Below the pieces are notes generated by a model, which saw only the letters and a program-made list of their open reading frames with translations, did no database searches and was not told the DNA's origin. The position numbers and the translations under genes are program-made. A stretch of 64,000 bases of DNA, from NCBI GenBank assembly GCA_964518955.1, contig CAZFHS010000002.1:1-64000 (forward strand), given 5' to 3'. Source of the DNA: JBDGYW01 sp964518955. GTDB lineage: Bacteria > Gemmatimonadota > Gemmatimonadetes > Gemmatimonadales > GWC2-71-9. Of the stretch, positions 1 to 8,413 are shown one piece after another (within the stretch, counting starts at the first letter, position 1; the number at the start of each line of letters is the position of its first letter).

Positions 1-25
1 CCATGACTTCCGTAACCAGTTGGAA

Positions 26-652
26 TTATTCAACTTCTAACGGGACAGTACTGACTCCATATAGGCTTCCGCCCGTGCCAGGTATGCTATCCCAGGTAGC
101 GCCATCCCAGTGGAGCAGGCAGTTCGGGAAACAATCCCACCCAACTGCCCATACATCGTCCGCGTCAATGCCCCAAACATCCAACAGATATCTGATGCCA
201 GGGTGCGGCACCAGGCGCCACTCTACCGCTGTTAGATCGATTGTAGCAACTACGTCGCCCGCGGCGGCTGAAATCGTGACATTGCCTGAGTTCTTCGGCA
301 CCAGTCCGTTTGCCCGAGTGCTGTCGAGGCTATAGCCCCTAGGGAGGGGCTTCATGACGCTGGTATCCGACGAAGACCAACTGAGGGCTGTATCAATCAG
401 ATTCCCCTCAGCATCACGTACTAGAGCGCGTGCAAGCAGCGTTTCCCACACAACCAACGTGTCAGATGCGGGGAGCAGGGTTATTGAAGCGACGGCACTG
501 GGCTGGGGAGAGATGACCGAGTCTTTGTCACCAGCATTCGTGCCGCCGACATCAGTGACGATCGAGTCACCGCATGCGACCAGAAGCGCAGCAGCTGGGA
601 ACCCCATTAAGGCGAGTCCTGCACAAAATTTGACTGTGTACATCGGTGGCAT
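26..652 (-). CDS. Lipoprotein with Ig-like (Big2-type) domain, probably shortened
   Basis: The product (about 208 residues) begins with a lipoprotein signal whose lipobox LLVAC puts the lipidated Cys near residue 27, so it is probably membrane-anchored outside the cytoplasm. A Thr/Ser-rich stretch (about residues 48-140, including LSWSSSDTSV) resembles a bacterial Ig-like fold. A DVWAVG motif near residue 170 resembles the first unit of the short propeller repeats (G.WGS..DVWAVG) that usually follow in larger Gemmatimonadota-type lipoproteins. Here the reading frame stops just after the next repeat would begin, so the protein looks cut short, though neither alternative frame clearly continues the repeat. 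Starts at GTG 661 and ATG 643 are also possible; no strong ribosome site decides. Substrate or role is unknown. Confidence 0.55.
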   Translation of the reverse strand: MPPMYTVKFCAGLALMGFPAAALLVACGDSIVTDVGGTNAGDKDSVISPQPSAVASITLLPASDTLVVWETLLARALVRDAEGNLIDTALSWSSSDTSVMKPLPRGYSLDSTRANGLVPKNSGNVTISAAAGDVVATIDLTAVEWRLVPHPGIRYLLDVWGIDADDVWAVGWDCFPNCLLHWDGATWDSIPGTGGSLYGVSTVPLEVE

Positions 653-782
653 GTTAATCACCCACAGTCAACTGGCGGTCAATTGACAGACCGCCAGAGT
701 CAACAACGATTCATCATATCCGATTGTGCGGCAGTCCGAAGCGCATGTCTGGCCATATCGGACGGAAACGGAGGAGGACGTG

Positions 783-879
783 GGGCGGTAGGGCGGCTGG
801 GTGGTAAGGCTGTACCGCCGCCTTGCCAGCACCGCTCGGCGGTAGCATGCTCCGCGATCTACCTACCGCCCTACCGCCC
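783..879. repeat. Cluster of GGCGGTA/TACCGCC inverted repeats
   Basis: The gap between the symporter's 3' end and the lipoprotein's start holds five copies of one heptamer in both orientations. GGCGGTA is at 784-790 and 838-844; TACCGCC is at 813-819, 864-870 and 872-878. A perfect 14-base inverted repeat (783-796 with 866-879) encloses a second perfect 8-base one (813-820 with 837-844). The strand could fold into a large nested hairpin. It may be a transcription terminator, a REP-like element or a protein-binding cluster; no T-run follows either side. Confidence 0.6.
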
Positions 880-930
880 GAGGGGTGGGGATGATGGGAA
901 GGGTACTGCCCGCCCGCCGGGGCAGGGTGG

Positions 931-2166
931 TTAGACGGTGGGGGACCGCCCGGTCCGCAACACGTCCTCTCCATCCAGCTTCGCCACCACCACCGCCCCA
1001 CATGAGTCGCTCAACACGTTGACCATGGTTCGGAACATGTCGAGCACTCGGTCCACCGCCAGGATGATCACCACCCCCTCCAACGGCAAGCCGACTGCGC
1101 CGAGGATGATCGACATCATCACCAGCCCGGACATAGGGACGCTCGCCGCGCCAATTGATGCCAGCAAAGCCGTGACTACGACCACGATCTGTTGGTCGAT
1201 TGATAGTGCTATGCCGTACACCTGAGCTATGAAGATCACCGCCACGCATTCGTAGAGAGCTGTACCATCCATGTTGACGGTCGCGCCGATCGGTAGCACG
1301 AACGAGGAGATCTTCTCTGACACCTTGGAGTTGCCGGTCACCGCTTCCATTGTGAGTGGCAAAGTCACGATCGTGGAACAGGTCGAAAAGGCTGTTACCA
1401 GGGCCGACGGCATGCCCAGGTAGTGGCGGTACGGGTTTCGCCTCGTGACCAGGTATATGATGAGCGGCAACGAAACCGTCGCGTGAATGATCAATCCCAA
1501 TAATACGATTCCGAAGTAGAACCCCAGCGAGCGAAACGCGTCGAAGCCCGTTGTTGCAACGATCGTCGCGTTGATTCCAAACACACCGAGCGGCGCGGTC
1601 CAGATGACCATCCGGGTGAGCTTCATCATGGCCTGGAAAGCGGCCTGGAAGAACTCGCTCAACCGAGACTTGTAGGGTTCGTCCAACCTGGTGATGAAGT
1701 AGCCAAACAGTATGCAGAAGAAGATCACCGGCAGAACCTGACCTGCAGCCAGCGCTTGAAAAGGGTTTTCCGGGATGATGTTGAGAAGAAGCTCCGTGAA
1801 GCTTTGCTCGGTTACAGGGACAGCATCGACGCTTTCTTCGAGTCGGATCGTCGAATCCACACCCGGTTTGAAGATGTTGACCAGCACAAGGCCGGTCAGG
1901 ATGGCCATAAGGCTGGTTGTGACGTAGTAGCCAAGAGTTTTTGCGCCGAGAATGCCGAGGTTTTTTCTCTCGCCTACGGAGACGACCGCTGCTGTGAGCG
2001 AAGTAATGATGAGCGGCATGATCGCCATGCGCAGCAGGCGCAAGAACACGTCCGACAACGGCTCGGCGATCGGAACTATCGATTCACCAAACAGCTTGCC
2101 GCAGATCATTCCCGCGAACAGGCCGACGAAAATCCAGAATGTCAGAGACCGAATCGGAATTCGCAT
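931..2166 (-). CDS. Dicarboxylate/amino acid:cation symporter (DAACS, SLC1-like)
   Basis: A 411-residue multispanning inner-membrane protein of the GltP/DctA/SdcS family (PF00375), expected to import an acidic amino acid or C4-dicarboxylate with Na+ or H+. The family signatures are in order: a first-hairpin segment AFSTCSTIVTLPLTM (about 258-272; the usual Ser-rich loop is degenerate), the NMDGTALYE motif of TM7 (about 292-300), a second hairpin AASVPMSGLVMM (about 338-350), and the TM8 signature DRVLDMFRTMVNVLSD (about 368-383). The Asp-Arg pattern in TM8 fits an anionic carboxylate substrate, but the exact substrate cannot be read. The length is typical. The gene is divergent from the hydrolase at 2270, with only about 100 bases for two promoters. 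Confidence 0.93.
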   Translation of the reverse strand: MRIPIRSLTFWIFVGLFAGMICGKLFGESIVPIAEPLSDVFLRLLRMAIMPLIITSLTAAVVSVGERKNLGILGAKTLGYYVTTSLMAILTGLVLVNIFKPGVDSTIRLEESVDAVPVTEQSFTELLLNIIPENPFQALAAGQVLPVIFFCILFGYFITRLDEPYKSRLSEFFQAAFQAMMKLTRMVIWTAPLGVFGINATIVATTGFDAFRSLGFYFGIVLLGLIIHATVSLPLIIYLVTRRNPYRHYLGMPSALVTAFSTCSTIVTLPLTMEAVTGNSKVSEKISSFVLPIGATVNMDGTALYECVAVIFIAQVYGIALSIDQQIVVVVTALLASIGAASVPMSGLVMMSIILGAVGLPLEGVVIILAVDRVLDMFRTMVNVLSDSCGAVVVAKLDGEDVLRTGRSPTV

Positions 2167-2269
2167 ACCTTATATTGTGCAACTGGAGCAGCCGGGACGG
2201 AACCGCTGCCGGCAGAATGGGCTGGGCAAAGAGATGTCACCGCGGCCAAAAATTCCAAGGAAGAATGCG

Positions 2270-3271
2270 ATGAAGAATTGGCACTGCCACTTCAATTCAA
2301 TCGACAGAAGAACGTTCCTGGGTGTTTCCGGGTCGTGTGCCGCGCACATGCTGTTGATGACTTCAGCGGCGCCGGAGCCTGCCCGGCGCTTCGTCGTGGA
2401 AGGTGACCCAAGACGTCTGATTGCTCAGGAACCTTGGGGCCGTCTAGAGCAGGTGGCCGACGGCGTGTGGGCCCTGATTTCCACTCCGTTGGACGGTGAT
2501 CGCACGACGCTGTGCAACGGAGGAATCATTGCCGGCTCCGATGGTGCCCTCGTGGTCGAGAGTTTCGCGACACCTGCCGGCGCATCCTGGATGGCGACAA
2601 AAACCCGAGAGCTCGCAGGGCGCTGGCCGAGTCATGTCGTGTTGACCCACTACCACGGCGATCACACAAGCGGTTTGGAAGGATATTACAGAACCGGTGG
2701 CAATCTCAGTGTTTTGAGCACGGAAAAAACCCGCGAACTGACTCGTGGCAGCGATGACGCGAGCAATCGTGAAGTGAGTACGGAACGCGCTCGAATGCTC
2801 GCCGATGTGTCGATTCTGGGCCTAGAGAGACCAACGCGCATCGATCTGGGAGGCCGGACGGTTCATTTGATACCGCGTCAAGGTCACACACCCAGCGACG
2901 TTACGGTGGAGCTCGAGGATCCGAGCGTTGTGTTCTGTGGAGACCTCGTGTGGAACAGGATGTTCCCGAACTACCGTGATACGACACCGTCTCTATTTGC
3001 GGCATCCGTACGTTCCTTGGCGAGGGAACGCGACACCGTGTATGTACCCGGCCACGGCGCGCTCTCCGATGGCGGCGATATCGAGCTCTACTTACAGCTC
3101 ATAAATGATGTCGGGAGCGCCGCACGACGCGCGATCGAGGCCGGCATTCCCGTGCCGGAAGCAGCCTCCCGATACAGCCTACCGGAATCACTCGGCGAGT
3201 GGGTGATGTTCAGACCTCAGTATTTCGAGGTGGCGTTCAGAGCGTGGGAGAGGGAGTTGGCGGGGGGATAG
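2270..3271 (+). CDS. Tat-exported metallo-beta-lactamase-fold hydrolase
   Basis: A 333-residue MBL-fold protein. The zinc ligands are visible as HYHGDH (about residues 126-131), the GHT histidine (about 205), CGD (about 224) and a PGHG histidine (about 264), an arrangement seen in glyoxalase II and SoxH/quinoprotein-relay-like hydrolases rather than classical beta-lactamases. The N-terminus has a DRRTFLG twin-arginine motif followed by a hydrophobic stretch, so export by Tat is likely. ATG 2270 was chosen because AAGGAAG lies six bases upstream and places the Tat motif near the N-terminus; the frame stays open much further upstream but lacks coding character. It is divergent from the symporter. 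The substrate is unknown. Confidence 0.85.
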   Translation: MKNWHCHFNSIDRRTFLGVSGSCAAHMLLMTSAAPEPARRFVVEGDPRRLIAQEPWGRLEQVADGVWALISTPLDGDRTTLCNGGIIAGSDGALVVESFATPAGASWMATKTRELAGRWPSHVVLTHYHGDHTSGLEGYYRTGGNLSVLSTEKTRELTRGSDDASNREVSTERARMLADVSILGLERPTRIDLGGRTVHLIPRQGHTPSDVTVELEDPSVVFCGDLVWNRMFPNYRDTTPSLFAASVRSLARERDTVYVPGHGALSDGGDIELYLQLINDVGSAARRAIEAGIPVPEAASRYSLPESLGEWVMFRPQYFEVAFRAWERELAGG

Positions 3272-3276
3272 GGGCG

Positions 3277-3339
3277 AGGAACGAGCAGCAAGCAACGCAC
3301 AGCGAAGGCTGGACGCTGTTCGCTGCCCGCACTGTTCCT
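3277..3339 (+). terminator. Three-tier stem-loop after the MBL hydrolase gene
   Basis: Nested pairing AGGAAC/GTTCCT, GCAGC/GCTGC and ACAGCG/CGCTGT closes a nine-base loop, five bases after the hydrolase stop codon. It is followed by TTCATT and a C-run rather than a clean T-tract. It is therefore a weak intrinsic terminator candidate separating the hydrolase from the moxR-bat operon. Confidence 0.4.
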
Positions 3340-3360
3340 TTCATTCCCCCCCTGCAACGA

Positions 3361-3388
3361 TTGAAATTTCACACGCATCATTTACTGT
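3361..3388 (+). promoter_or_regulatory. Candidate sigma-70 promoter of the moxR-bat operon
   Basis: TTGAAA (3361-3366) and TACTGT (3383-3388) are separated by 16 bases and lie about 70 bases before the moxR start, in the only sizeable gap upstream of the operon. The -35 is close to consensus and the -10 is poor. This is inference from sequence only. Confidence 0.35.
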
Positions 3389-3457
3389 ACGGTCTACTAA
3401 TACCGGCATGTGCCGAGTGCCCATGCGGAGCTTTGTGCGCGCAGGTAAGGAGAACAG

Positions 3458-4462
3458 ATGAGTTCACCGACCATGAATCAGGACATCGAGGTCATTCAAG
3501 AAAAGATCCAGCAGGAAAGTGCTTTTGTCGGCCGTCTGGTTGATGAGGTAGGCAGGGTGATCGTCGGGCAGAAGTACATGGTAGAGAGGCTGCTCATAGG
3601 GCTTCTCGCGAACGGGCATGTGCTGCTCGAGGGGGTGCCCGGTCTAGCCAAGACATTGACGGTCAGAACGCTGGCCCGTGCTATTGATACCGCGTTCCAC
3701 CGCATCCAGTTCACTCCGGATTTGCTGCCAGCTGATCTCATCGGCACGCTGGTGTACGATCAAAAGGACTCGACTTTCAAGACGAAGAAGGGTCCGATTT
3801 TCGCCAACATCATATTGGCCGACGAGATCAACCGCTCGCCACCGAAGGTGCAGTCTGCCCTGTTGGAAGCGATGCAGGAGCGCACCGTAACGATTGGGGA
3901 GAATTCCTTTCAGCTCGACGATCCGTTTCTGGTGCTCGCGACGCAGAACCCGATCGAGCAGGAGGGAACGTATCCGCTTCCTGAGGCGCAGGTCGACAGA
4001 TTTATGCTAAAACTGTCGGTCGGGTATCCAAGCCAGGACGAGGAACTCGAAATCATGCGTCGCATGGCGACCGGCCCTGAACAGGACGTCACTCCGGTAG
4101 TTCAACCAGCAGAGATCATCAAGGCGCGCAAAGCGGTCGACATGATCTACATGGACTCGCAGGTGGAGAAGTACATAGTGAGCCTGGTGTTTGCCACCAG
4201 GGATCCCAAAGCATTTGGCCTCGATGAGCTAGTTGAGCTCATTGCCTATGGAGGCTCGCCGCGAGCATCGATCAATCTCGCCAAGGCTGCTCGATCTCAC
4301 GCTTTCTTGCGTCGCCGCGGCTACGTCACTCCGGAGGATGTGCGCGCCGTCGGCATGGATGTGTTGCGTCATAGGGTGTTGGTCACCTACGAGGCAGAGG
4401 CCGAGGAGGTCACCTCGGAGGACGTGGTAACCAAAGTGCTGAATGCCGTTGAGGTGCCCTAG
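3458..4462 (+). CDS. moxR: MoxR-family AAA+ ATPase
   Basis: A 334-residue cytoplasmic AAA+ ATPase of the MoxR type, which acts as a chaperone-like partner for VWA-domain proteins encoded beside it. Walker A is GVPGLAKT (about 59-66), Walker B is ILADEINRSPP (about 118-128), and sensor 1 lies in LATQNPIEQEGTYPLPEAQ, a MoxR hallmark. A small C-terminal lid domain completes the protein, and the length is normal. AAGGAGA sits a few bases before the ATG. It is the first gene of a run of nine closely packed genes; the order moxR-DUF58-batA-batB-batD is the standard aerotolerance (bat) arrangement. Confidence 0.95.
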   Translation: MSSPTMNQDIEVIQEKIQQESAFVGRLVDEVGRVIVGQKYMVERLLIGLLANGHVLLEGVPGLAKTLTVRTLARAIDTAFHRIQFTPDLLPADLIGTLVYDQKDSTFKTKKGPIFANIILADEINRSPPKVQSALLEAMQERTVTIGENSFQLDDPFLVLATQNPIEQEGTYPLPEAQVDRFMLKLSVGYPSQDEELEIMRRMATGPEQDVTPVVQPAEIIKARKAVDMIYMDSQVEKYIVSLVFATRDPKAFGLDELVELIAYGGSPRASINLAKAARSHAFLRRRGYVTPEDVRAVGMDVLRHRVLVTYEAEAEEVTSEDVVTKVLNAVEVP

Positions 4463-4484
4463 TAGAGCTGTGAGTAACTGACAG

Positions 4485-5363
4485 ATGATTCCGCGCGAGA
4501 TTCTGAAGAAGGTACGACGGCTCGAGATCACGACCCGTGGCATCGTGAACGAGGTGTTTTCGGGTGAGTACCACTCGGTCTTCAAGGGGCGGGGGATCAA
4601 CTTCTCTGAGGTGCGCGAGTATCAGTATGGTGACGACATACGCGCAATCGACTGGAACGTGACGGCGCGCGTGGGTTCGCCCTATATCAAAGTGCACGAA
4701 GAGGAGCGAGAACTCACTGTTATGCTCGTGGTCGATATCAGTCGCTCCGGAAACTTCGGAACCCGCGAGCGAATGAAGGGCGAGATCGCCGTTGAGCTTT
4801 GTGCCCTTCTGGCGTTTTCGGCGATCAAGAACAACGACAAAGTCGGTCTCATTCTTTTCACCGACAGGATCGAAAAGTTCGTCCCGCCACGCAAGGGCCG
4901 CAGCCACGTCCTGCGGGTTCTTAGAGAGTTGTTGTATTTCGAACCACAGGGCGGTGGTACGGACGTGGCACTCGCGCTGGAGTACCTGACTCACGTCACG
5001 AGACGTAGGTCGGTGGTGTTCCTAGTTTCGGATTTCCTGACGGTGGATTACGAGCGTGCGCTCTCCATTGCGGGACGCCGCCACGACGTGATAGCAGTGC
5101 ATATGAGCGATAGGCGGGAAGGCACCCTGCCCCCCGTTGGATTCGTCGAGTTCGAAGACGCCGAGAGCGGCGATCACCTGATGGTGAACACGTCGGACGC
5201 AATCTTCAGAAGTGCGGTCGAGGCTCATGCATCCCGGCTTCACGAAGCGAGAGAACAGGCGTTTCGGAAGGCGCGCGTGGACGTGATCGAGGTCGAGACG
5301 GGGGTGCCGTACTTCGATCCGCTGCGACGGTTCTTCAAGCAGCGAGCACGGAGATTCGGATGA
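4485..5363 (+). CDS. DUF58 domain protein
   Basis: A 292-residue protein of the DUF58 family, the constant partner of MoxR in bat-type operons. The family core SVFKGRGINFSEVREYQ followed by GDDIRAIDWN is present near residues 28-55. The middle then resembles a VWA fold (MLVVDISRSG, and later FLVSDFL). There is no signal peptide or membrane segment, so it is probably cytoplasmic or peripheral. It overlaps the next gene by four bases (ATGA), implying translational coupling. Its biochemical activity is not established in the family; a role in assembling or activating the VWA membrane proteins with MoxR is inferred from context. Confidence 0.93.
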   Translation: MIPREILKKVRRLEITTRGIVNEVFSGEYHSVFKGRGINFSEVREYQYGDDIRAIDWNVTARVGSPYIKVHEEERELTVMLVVDISRSGNFGTRERMKGEIAVELCALLAFSAIKNNDKVGLILFTDRIEKFVPPRKGRSHVLRVLRELLYFEPQGGGTDVALALEYLTHVTRRRSVVFLVSDFLTVDYERALSIAGRRHDVIAVHMSDRREGTLPPVGFVEFEDAESGDHLMVNTSDAIFRSAVEAHASRLHEAREQAFRKARVDVIEVETGVPYFDPLRRFFKQRARRFG

Positions 5364-6355
5364 GTCGAGTGTCGTCTATCGCGTTGCTCCTGGTTCTCAT
5401 CGGAATTCCATGTCTGGCTCAGGATGGTGCCACGATGAGAGCGAACGCCGACCTGGCCGTCATCTCACTTGGTGACCTCGTTACGGTGACGGTTGAAGTG
5501 GAGCATGCTCCCGGTGGTTCGGTGGAATGGCCCGCTCTGGCTGATACACTCGGATCGTTCGAGGTGGTCGGATCCAGCGAGGTTCCGCCCGTGGTTGTCG
5601 AAGGGCGCCAGATTTCCGCCAGACTCTATGCACTGACAACGTTCGAACTCGGTGAATTGGAAATTCCACCGATCGAGGTGACTGTTGCCGACTCTGGCGC
5701 CAGCGAACCCGAACTGTTGAGCACGGATCCTATTGCGGTCGTGGTCGAAAGCGTTGGTATCGACGAAAGCGGCGATATCCGCACTGTGAAATCGCCGCTC
5801 GAGATTCCTCGGAATTGGCTATTGCTAATTCCGTGGGTGTTGCTCGTGTGCGCTGTAGTGGCCCTGGGCTACTGGCTCTACCGCAGATACCGTTCTCGCG
5901 AGCAAACGCCTGGCAAGCGGATCATGCCTGCGATACCCGCCCGCCCACCGCACGAGCTTGCATATGAGGCATTGAATCGTCTCGAAGCCAAACGTCTGCT
6001 CGAGCGGGAGGAGATCAAACAATATTTCATCGAAGTGTCAGAGATTATCAGGACTTATCTGGAGGGTCGCTTCCCGATAGACGCCCTGGAGATGACGTCT
6101 TATGAAGTCTTGCAGGAGTTGAAGGGGGTCGGGCTGGAACCAGAGGTTCTCGATCTCTTTCCGCCATTCTTCAGCCGCGCGGACCTGGTGAAGTTCGCGA
6201 AACATCGCCCTGAGCCGGATACCAGCAAGGAGATGATTCCGATGGCACGTCTCCTGGTCGATGAAACGCGTGTCCAAGACCCTCCCCAACAACCGGACTA
6301 CCGGGACGTTGGGTACAAGCGTGAGATAGAAGAAGAACAGGTGGAGGTGAGCTGA
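5360..6355 (+). CDS. Membrane protein of the DUF4381/BatD-like group in the bat operon
   Basis: A 331-residue protein with a signal peptide ending at LAQD (about residue 21). It has an extracytoplasmic beta-rich domain (about 25-130) like the repeats of BatD, a single transmembrane helix (about 154-175, NWLLLIPWVLLVCAVVAL), and a basic then helical cytoplasmic tail (about 200-300) like DUF4381. It lies at the position usually held by the DUF4381 gene between the DUF58 protein and BatA, overlaps the DUF58 gene by four bases, and ends five bases before batA. It is probably an inner-membrane partner of the VWA proteins. Its function is unknown in the family. Confidence 0.75.
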   Translation: MSRVSSIALLLVLIGIPCLAQDGATMRANADLAVISLGDLVTVTVEVEHAPGGSVEWPALADTLGSFEVVGSSEVPPVVVEGRQISARLYALTTFELGELEIPPIEVTVADSGASEPELLSTDPIAVVVESVGIDESGDIRTVKSPLEIPRNWLLLIPWVLLVCAVVALGYWLYRRYRSREQTPGKRIMPAIPARPPHELAYEALNRLEAKRLLEREEIKQYFIEVSEIIRTYLEGRFPIDALEMTSYEVLQELKGVGLEPEVLDLFPPFFSRADLVKFAKHRPEPDTSKEMIPMARLLVDETRVQDPPQQPDYRDVGYKREIEEEQVEVS

Positions 6356-6360
6356 TCGCA

Positions 6361-7356
6361 ATGTTTTACAGGTTCGCAGATCCTCAGTTTTTGTTGCTCC
6401 TCGCTGGTGTGCCGGTGCTGGTGTTCTGGTGTTGGCGGGGGCGTGTATGTAGAGGAGCTACGGTCCGGTACTCGAGCCTCAGCTTGGTGGTGCCGGCTGC
6501 CACGCCTGGTGCCAGTCGTTTTCGTCATTTGCTCTTCGTTCTTCGAGCTCTCGCCTTGGCAACTTTGATCGTGGCCTTTGCGAGACCACAGACGGGTGTG
6601 TCAGGTGAAGAAGTGTTGACTGAAGGCATAGACATCGTCTTGGCGCTAGACCTGTCCAGTTCGATGCTGGCGGAAGACCTGACGCCAACGAGGGTCGAAG
6701 CGGTAAAACAGGTTGCTGCTTCATTCGTCGAAGGGCGACGAAATGACCGGATTGGGCTAGTCGTCTTTGCCGGCCAGGCCTTCACGCAGGCGCCCCTCAC
6801 GCTGGACTACAATGTTCTCATGTCATTGCTGAGCGAGCTGGAGGTTGGCATGATCGCCGAGGATGGTACGGCGATTGGCATGGGGCTCGCCACGGCAGTT
6901 AAGAGGCTGCAAGAATCCGATGCCGAGTCGAAAGTCGTGATCCTGCTCACGGACGGTCGAAACAACCGTGGCGAGATCGACCCTGTGACCGCAGCGCAGA
7001 TGGCGCAGGCGCTGGACATCAAGGTGTACTCGATTGGTGCGGGCACGCGAGGTGATGCGCCGATCACGATCGACGATCCCACGTTCGGGCGGCGACGCAT
7101 GAGAATGAGGGTAGATGTCGACGAACCAACGCTCAGAGCCGTGGCTGAACAGACCGGGGGGCGCTTCTTCAGGGCCACCGACAGACAGAGTTTGGAGGAG
7201 ATATACAGGGAGATAGATGAACTGGAGACCACAGAGGTCGAGGTAGAGCACTACACTCACTACGGCGAACTCTTCCACTACCCGCTGGCGCTCGGGTTGC
7301 TTCTGGTGGTGCTGGAAGTCGGCTTGGGCAACACCGTGCTGCGAAAGATCCCATGA
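6361..7356 (+). CDS. batA: BatA-like VWA domain membrane protein
   Basis: A 331-residue membrane protein. It has a hydrophobic N-terminal segment (about 5-24), a second helix (about 58-77), a VWA domain (about 90-290) with an intact MIDAS motif DLSSSM (about 98-103), and a C-terminal helix (about 303-322). This is the standard BatA/Aerotolerance regulator layout, with the VWA domain exposed between membrane anchors and able to bind a divalent metal and a protein ligand. GGAGGTGA lies ten bases before the start. It is paired with a second VWA gene (7382), as in Bacteroides fragilis batA-batB. The physiological role (oxidative stress or envelope integrity) is known only in outline for the family. 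Confidence 0.9.
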   Translation: MFYRFADPQFLLLLAGVPVLVFWCWRGRVCRGATVRYSSLSLVVPAATPGASRFRHLLFVLRALALATLIVAFARPQTGVSGEEVLTEGIDIVLALDLSSSMLAEDLTPTRVEAVKQVAASFVEGRRNDRIGLVVFAGQAFTQAPLTLDYNVLMSLLSELEVGMIAEDGTAIGMGLATAVKRLQESDAESKVVILLTDGRNNRGEIDPVTAAQMAQALDIKVYSIGAGTRGDAPITIDDPTFGRRRMRMRVDVDEPTLRAVAEQTGGRFFRATDRQSLEEIYREIDELETTEVEVEHYTHYGELFHYPLALGLLLVVLEVGLGNTVLRKIP

Positions 7357-7381
7357 CCGAATCCAAAGGGGAGTAGAAGAG

Positions 7382-8413
7382 ATGTTCCAGTTCGGTTCAG
7401 ACGAATTACTCTGGGTATATCTACTGGTGCCGGTTTTGGGCCTGTTCTTCTGGTACACGCTGAAGCTCAAACGCAGGGCCATCGAACGGTTTGGTGAAAG
7501 TGACCTGATGCACAGATTGAGCTTGACGGTCAGTCGAAAGTCTCGGCGGTGGAAGATGGTGCTGGCGATTGTCGCAGTGGCTCTGTTGGTGACGGCCTTG
7601 GCTCGTCCACAGTTCGGCACGAGGGTGGAAACTGTGCGCCGCGAGGGTCAGGACATAGTGGTGGCGCTGGACATGTCGGCTTCGATGTTGGCGGAAGACA
7701 TTGCGCCCAACAGGTTGGACAAAGCCAAACATGCGGTCGGTACGTTGATCGGCGGCCTCGAAGGTGACAGGATTGGGTTGGTGGCCTTCGCAGGAGTGGC
7801 TTTCGTACAGAGCCCCCTCACGGTGGATTATGGAGCGGCAACCCTGTTTCTCAACGCAATGTCGCCCGATATGATGCCGGTTCAGGGCACCAACCTCGCG
7901 GAGGCGCTTCGAGTGTCGATCGAGGCGTTCGAGGCCGGTGAGCAACAGCACAGAATTCTCATCGTGATTACCGACGGTGAGGATCACGAAGGCGAAATAG
8001 AAGCCGCGGTGGAGGCGGCAATCGATGCTGGAATTCGGATCTACACTGTCGGTGTTGGGTCGCCTGACGGAGTGCCGATACCCGAGTTCGACAACCAGGG
8101 GCGCCGCAGCGGGTACAAAAGGGACGAGAACGGAGAAGTCGTAACGACGAGGCTCGACGAGGCTACGCTGGAGGCGATTGCGCGTGAAACTGGCGGTCGT
8201 TATCTGCGCGCGACCCCTAGCGAAAACGAGCTGGACAGATTGGCTGCTGAAATAGCCGAAATGGCGGGACGTGAGTTCGAAGCGAGACAAGTTACGCAAT
8301 ACGAGGAGCAATATCAGATTTTCTTGGGATTTGCGCTGGCACTTCTACTGGTGGAGGCTTTGTTACCAGACAGGAGACGCTTGCAGGAGGAATGGACTGG
8401 GAGGTTCGGATGA
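7382..8413 (+). CDS. batB: BatB-like VWA domain membrane protein
   Basis: A 343-residue paralogue of the preceding gene. It has two N-terminal hydrophobic helices (about 10-24 and 58-74), a VWA domain with MIDAS DMSASM (about 96-101) and the conserved TPL and TDGEDH elements, and a C-terminal helix (about 310-330). The LARPQFGTRVE stretch just before the VWA domain is typical of BatB. Its stop codon overlaps the next start (ATGA at 8410-8413), so the bat genes are translationally coupled. BatA and BatB are thought to form a membrane complex. There are no missing key residues. Confidence 0.9.
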   Translation: MFQFGSDELLWVYLLVPVLGLFFWYTLKLKRRAIERFGESDLMHRLSLTVSRKSRRWKMVLAIVAVALLVTALARPQFGTRVETVRREGQDIVVALDMSASMLAEDIAPNRLDKAKHAVGTLIGGLEGDRIGLVAFAGVAFVQSPLTVDYGAATLFLNAMSPDMMPVQGTNLAEALRVSIEAFEAGEQQHRILIVITDGEDHEGEIEAAVEAAIDAGIRIYTVGVGSPDGVPIPEFDNQGRRSGYKRDENGEVVTTRLDEATLEAIARETGGRYLRATPSENELDRLAAEIAEMAGREFEARQVTQYEEQYQIFLGFALALLLVEALLPDRRRLQEEWTGRFG

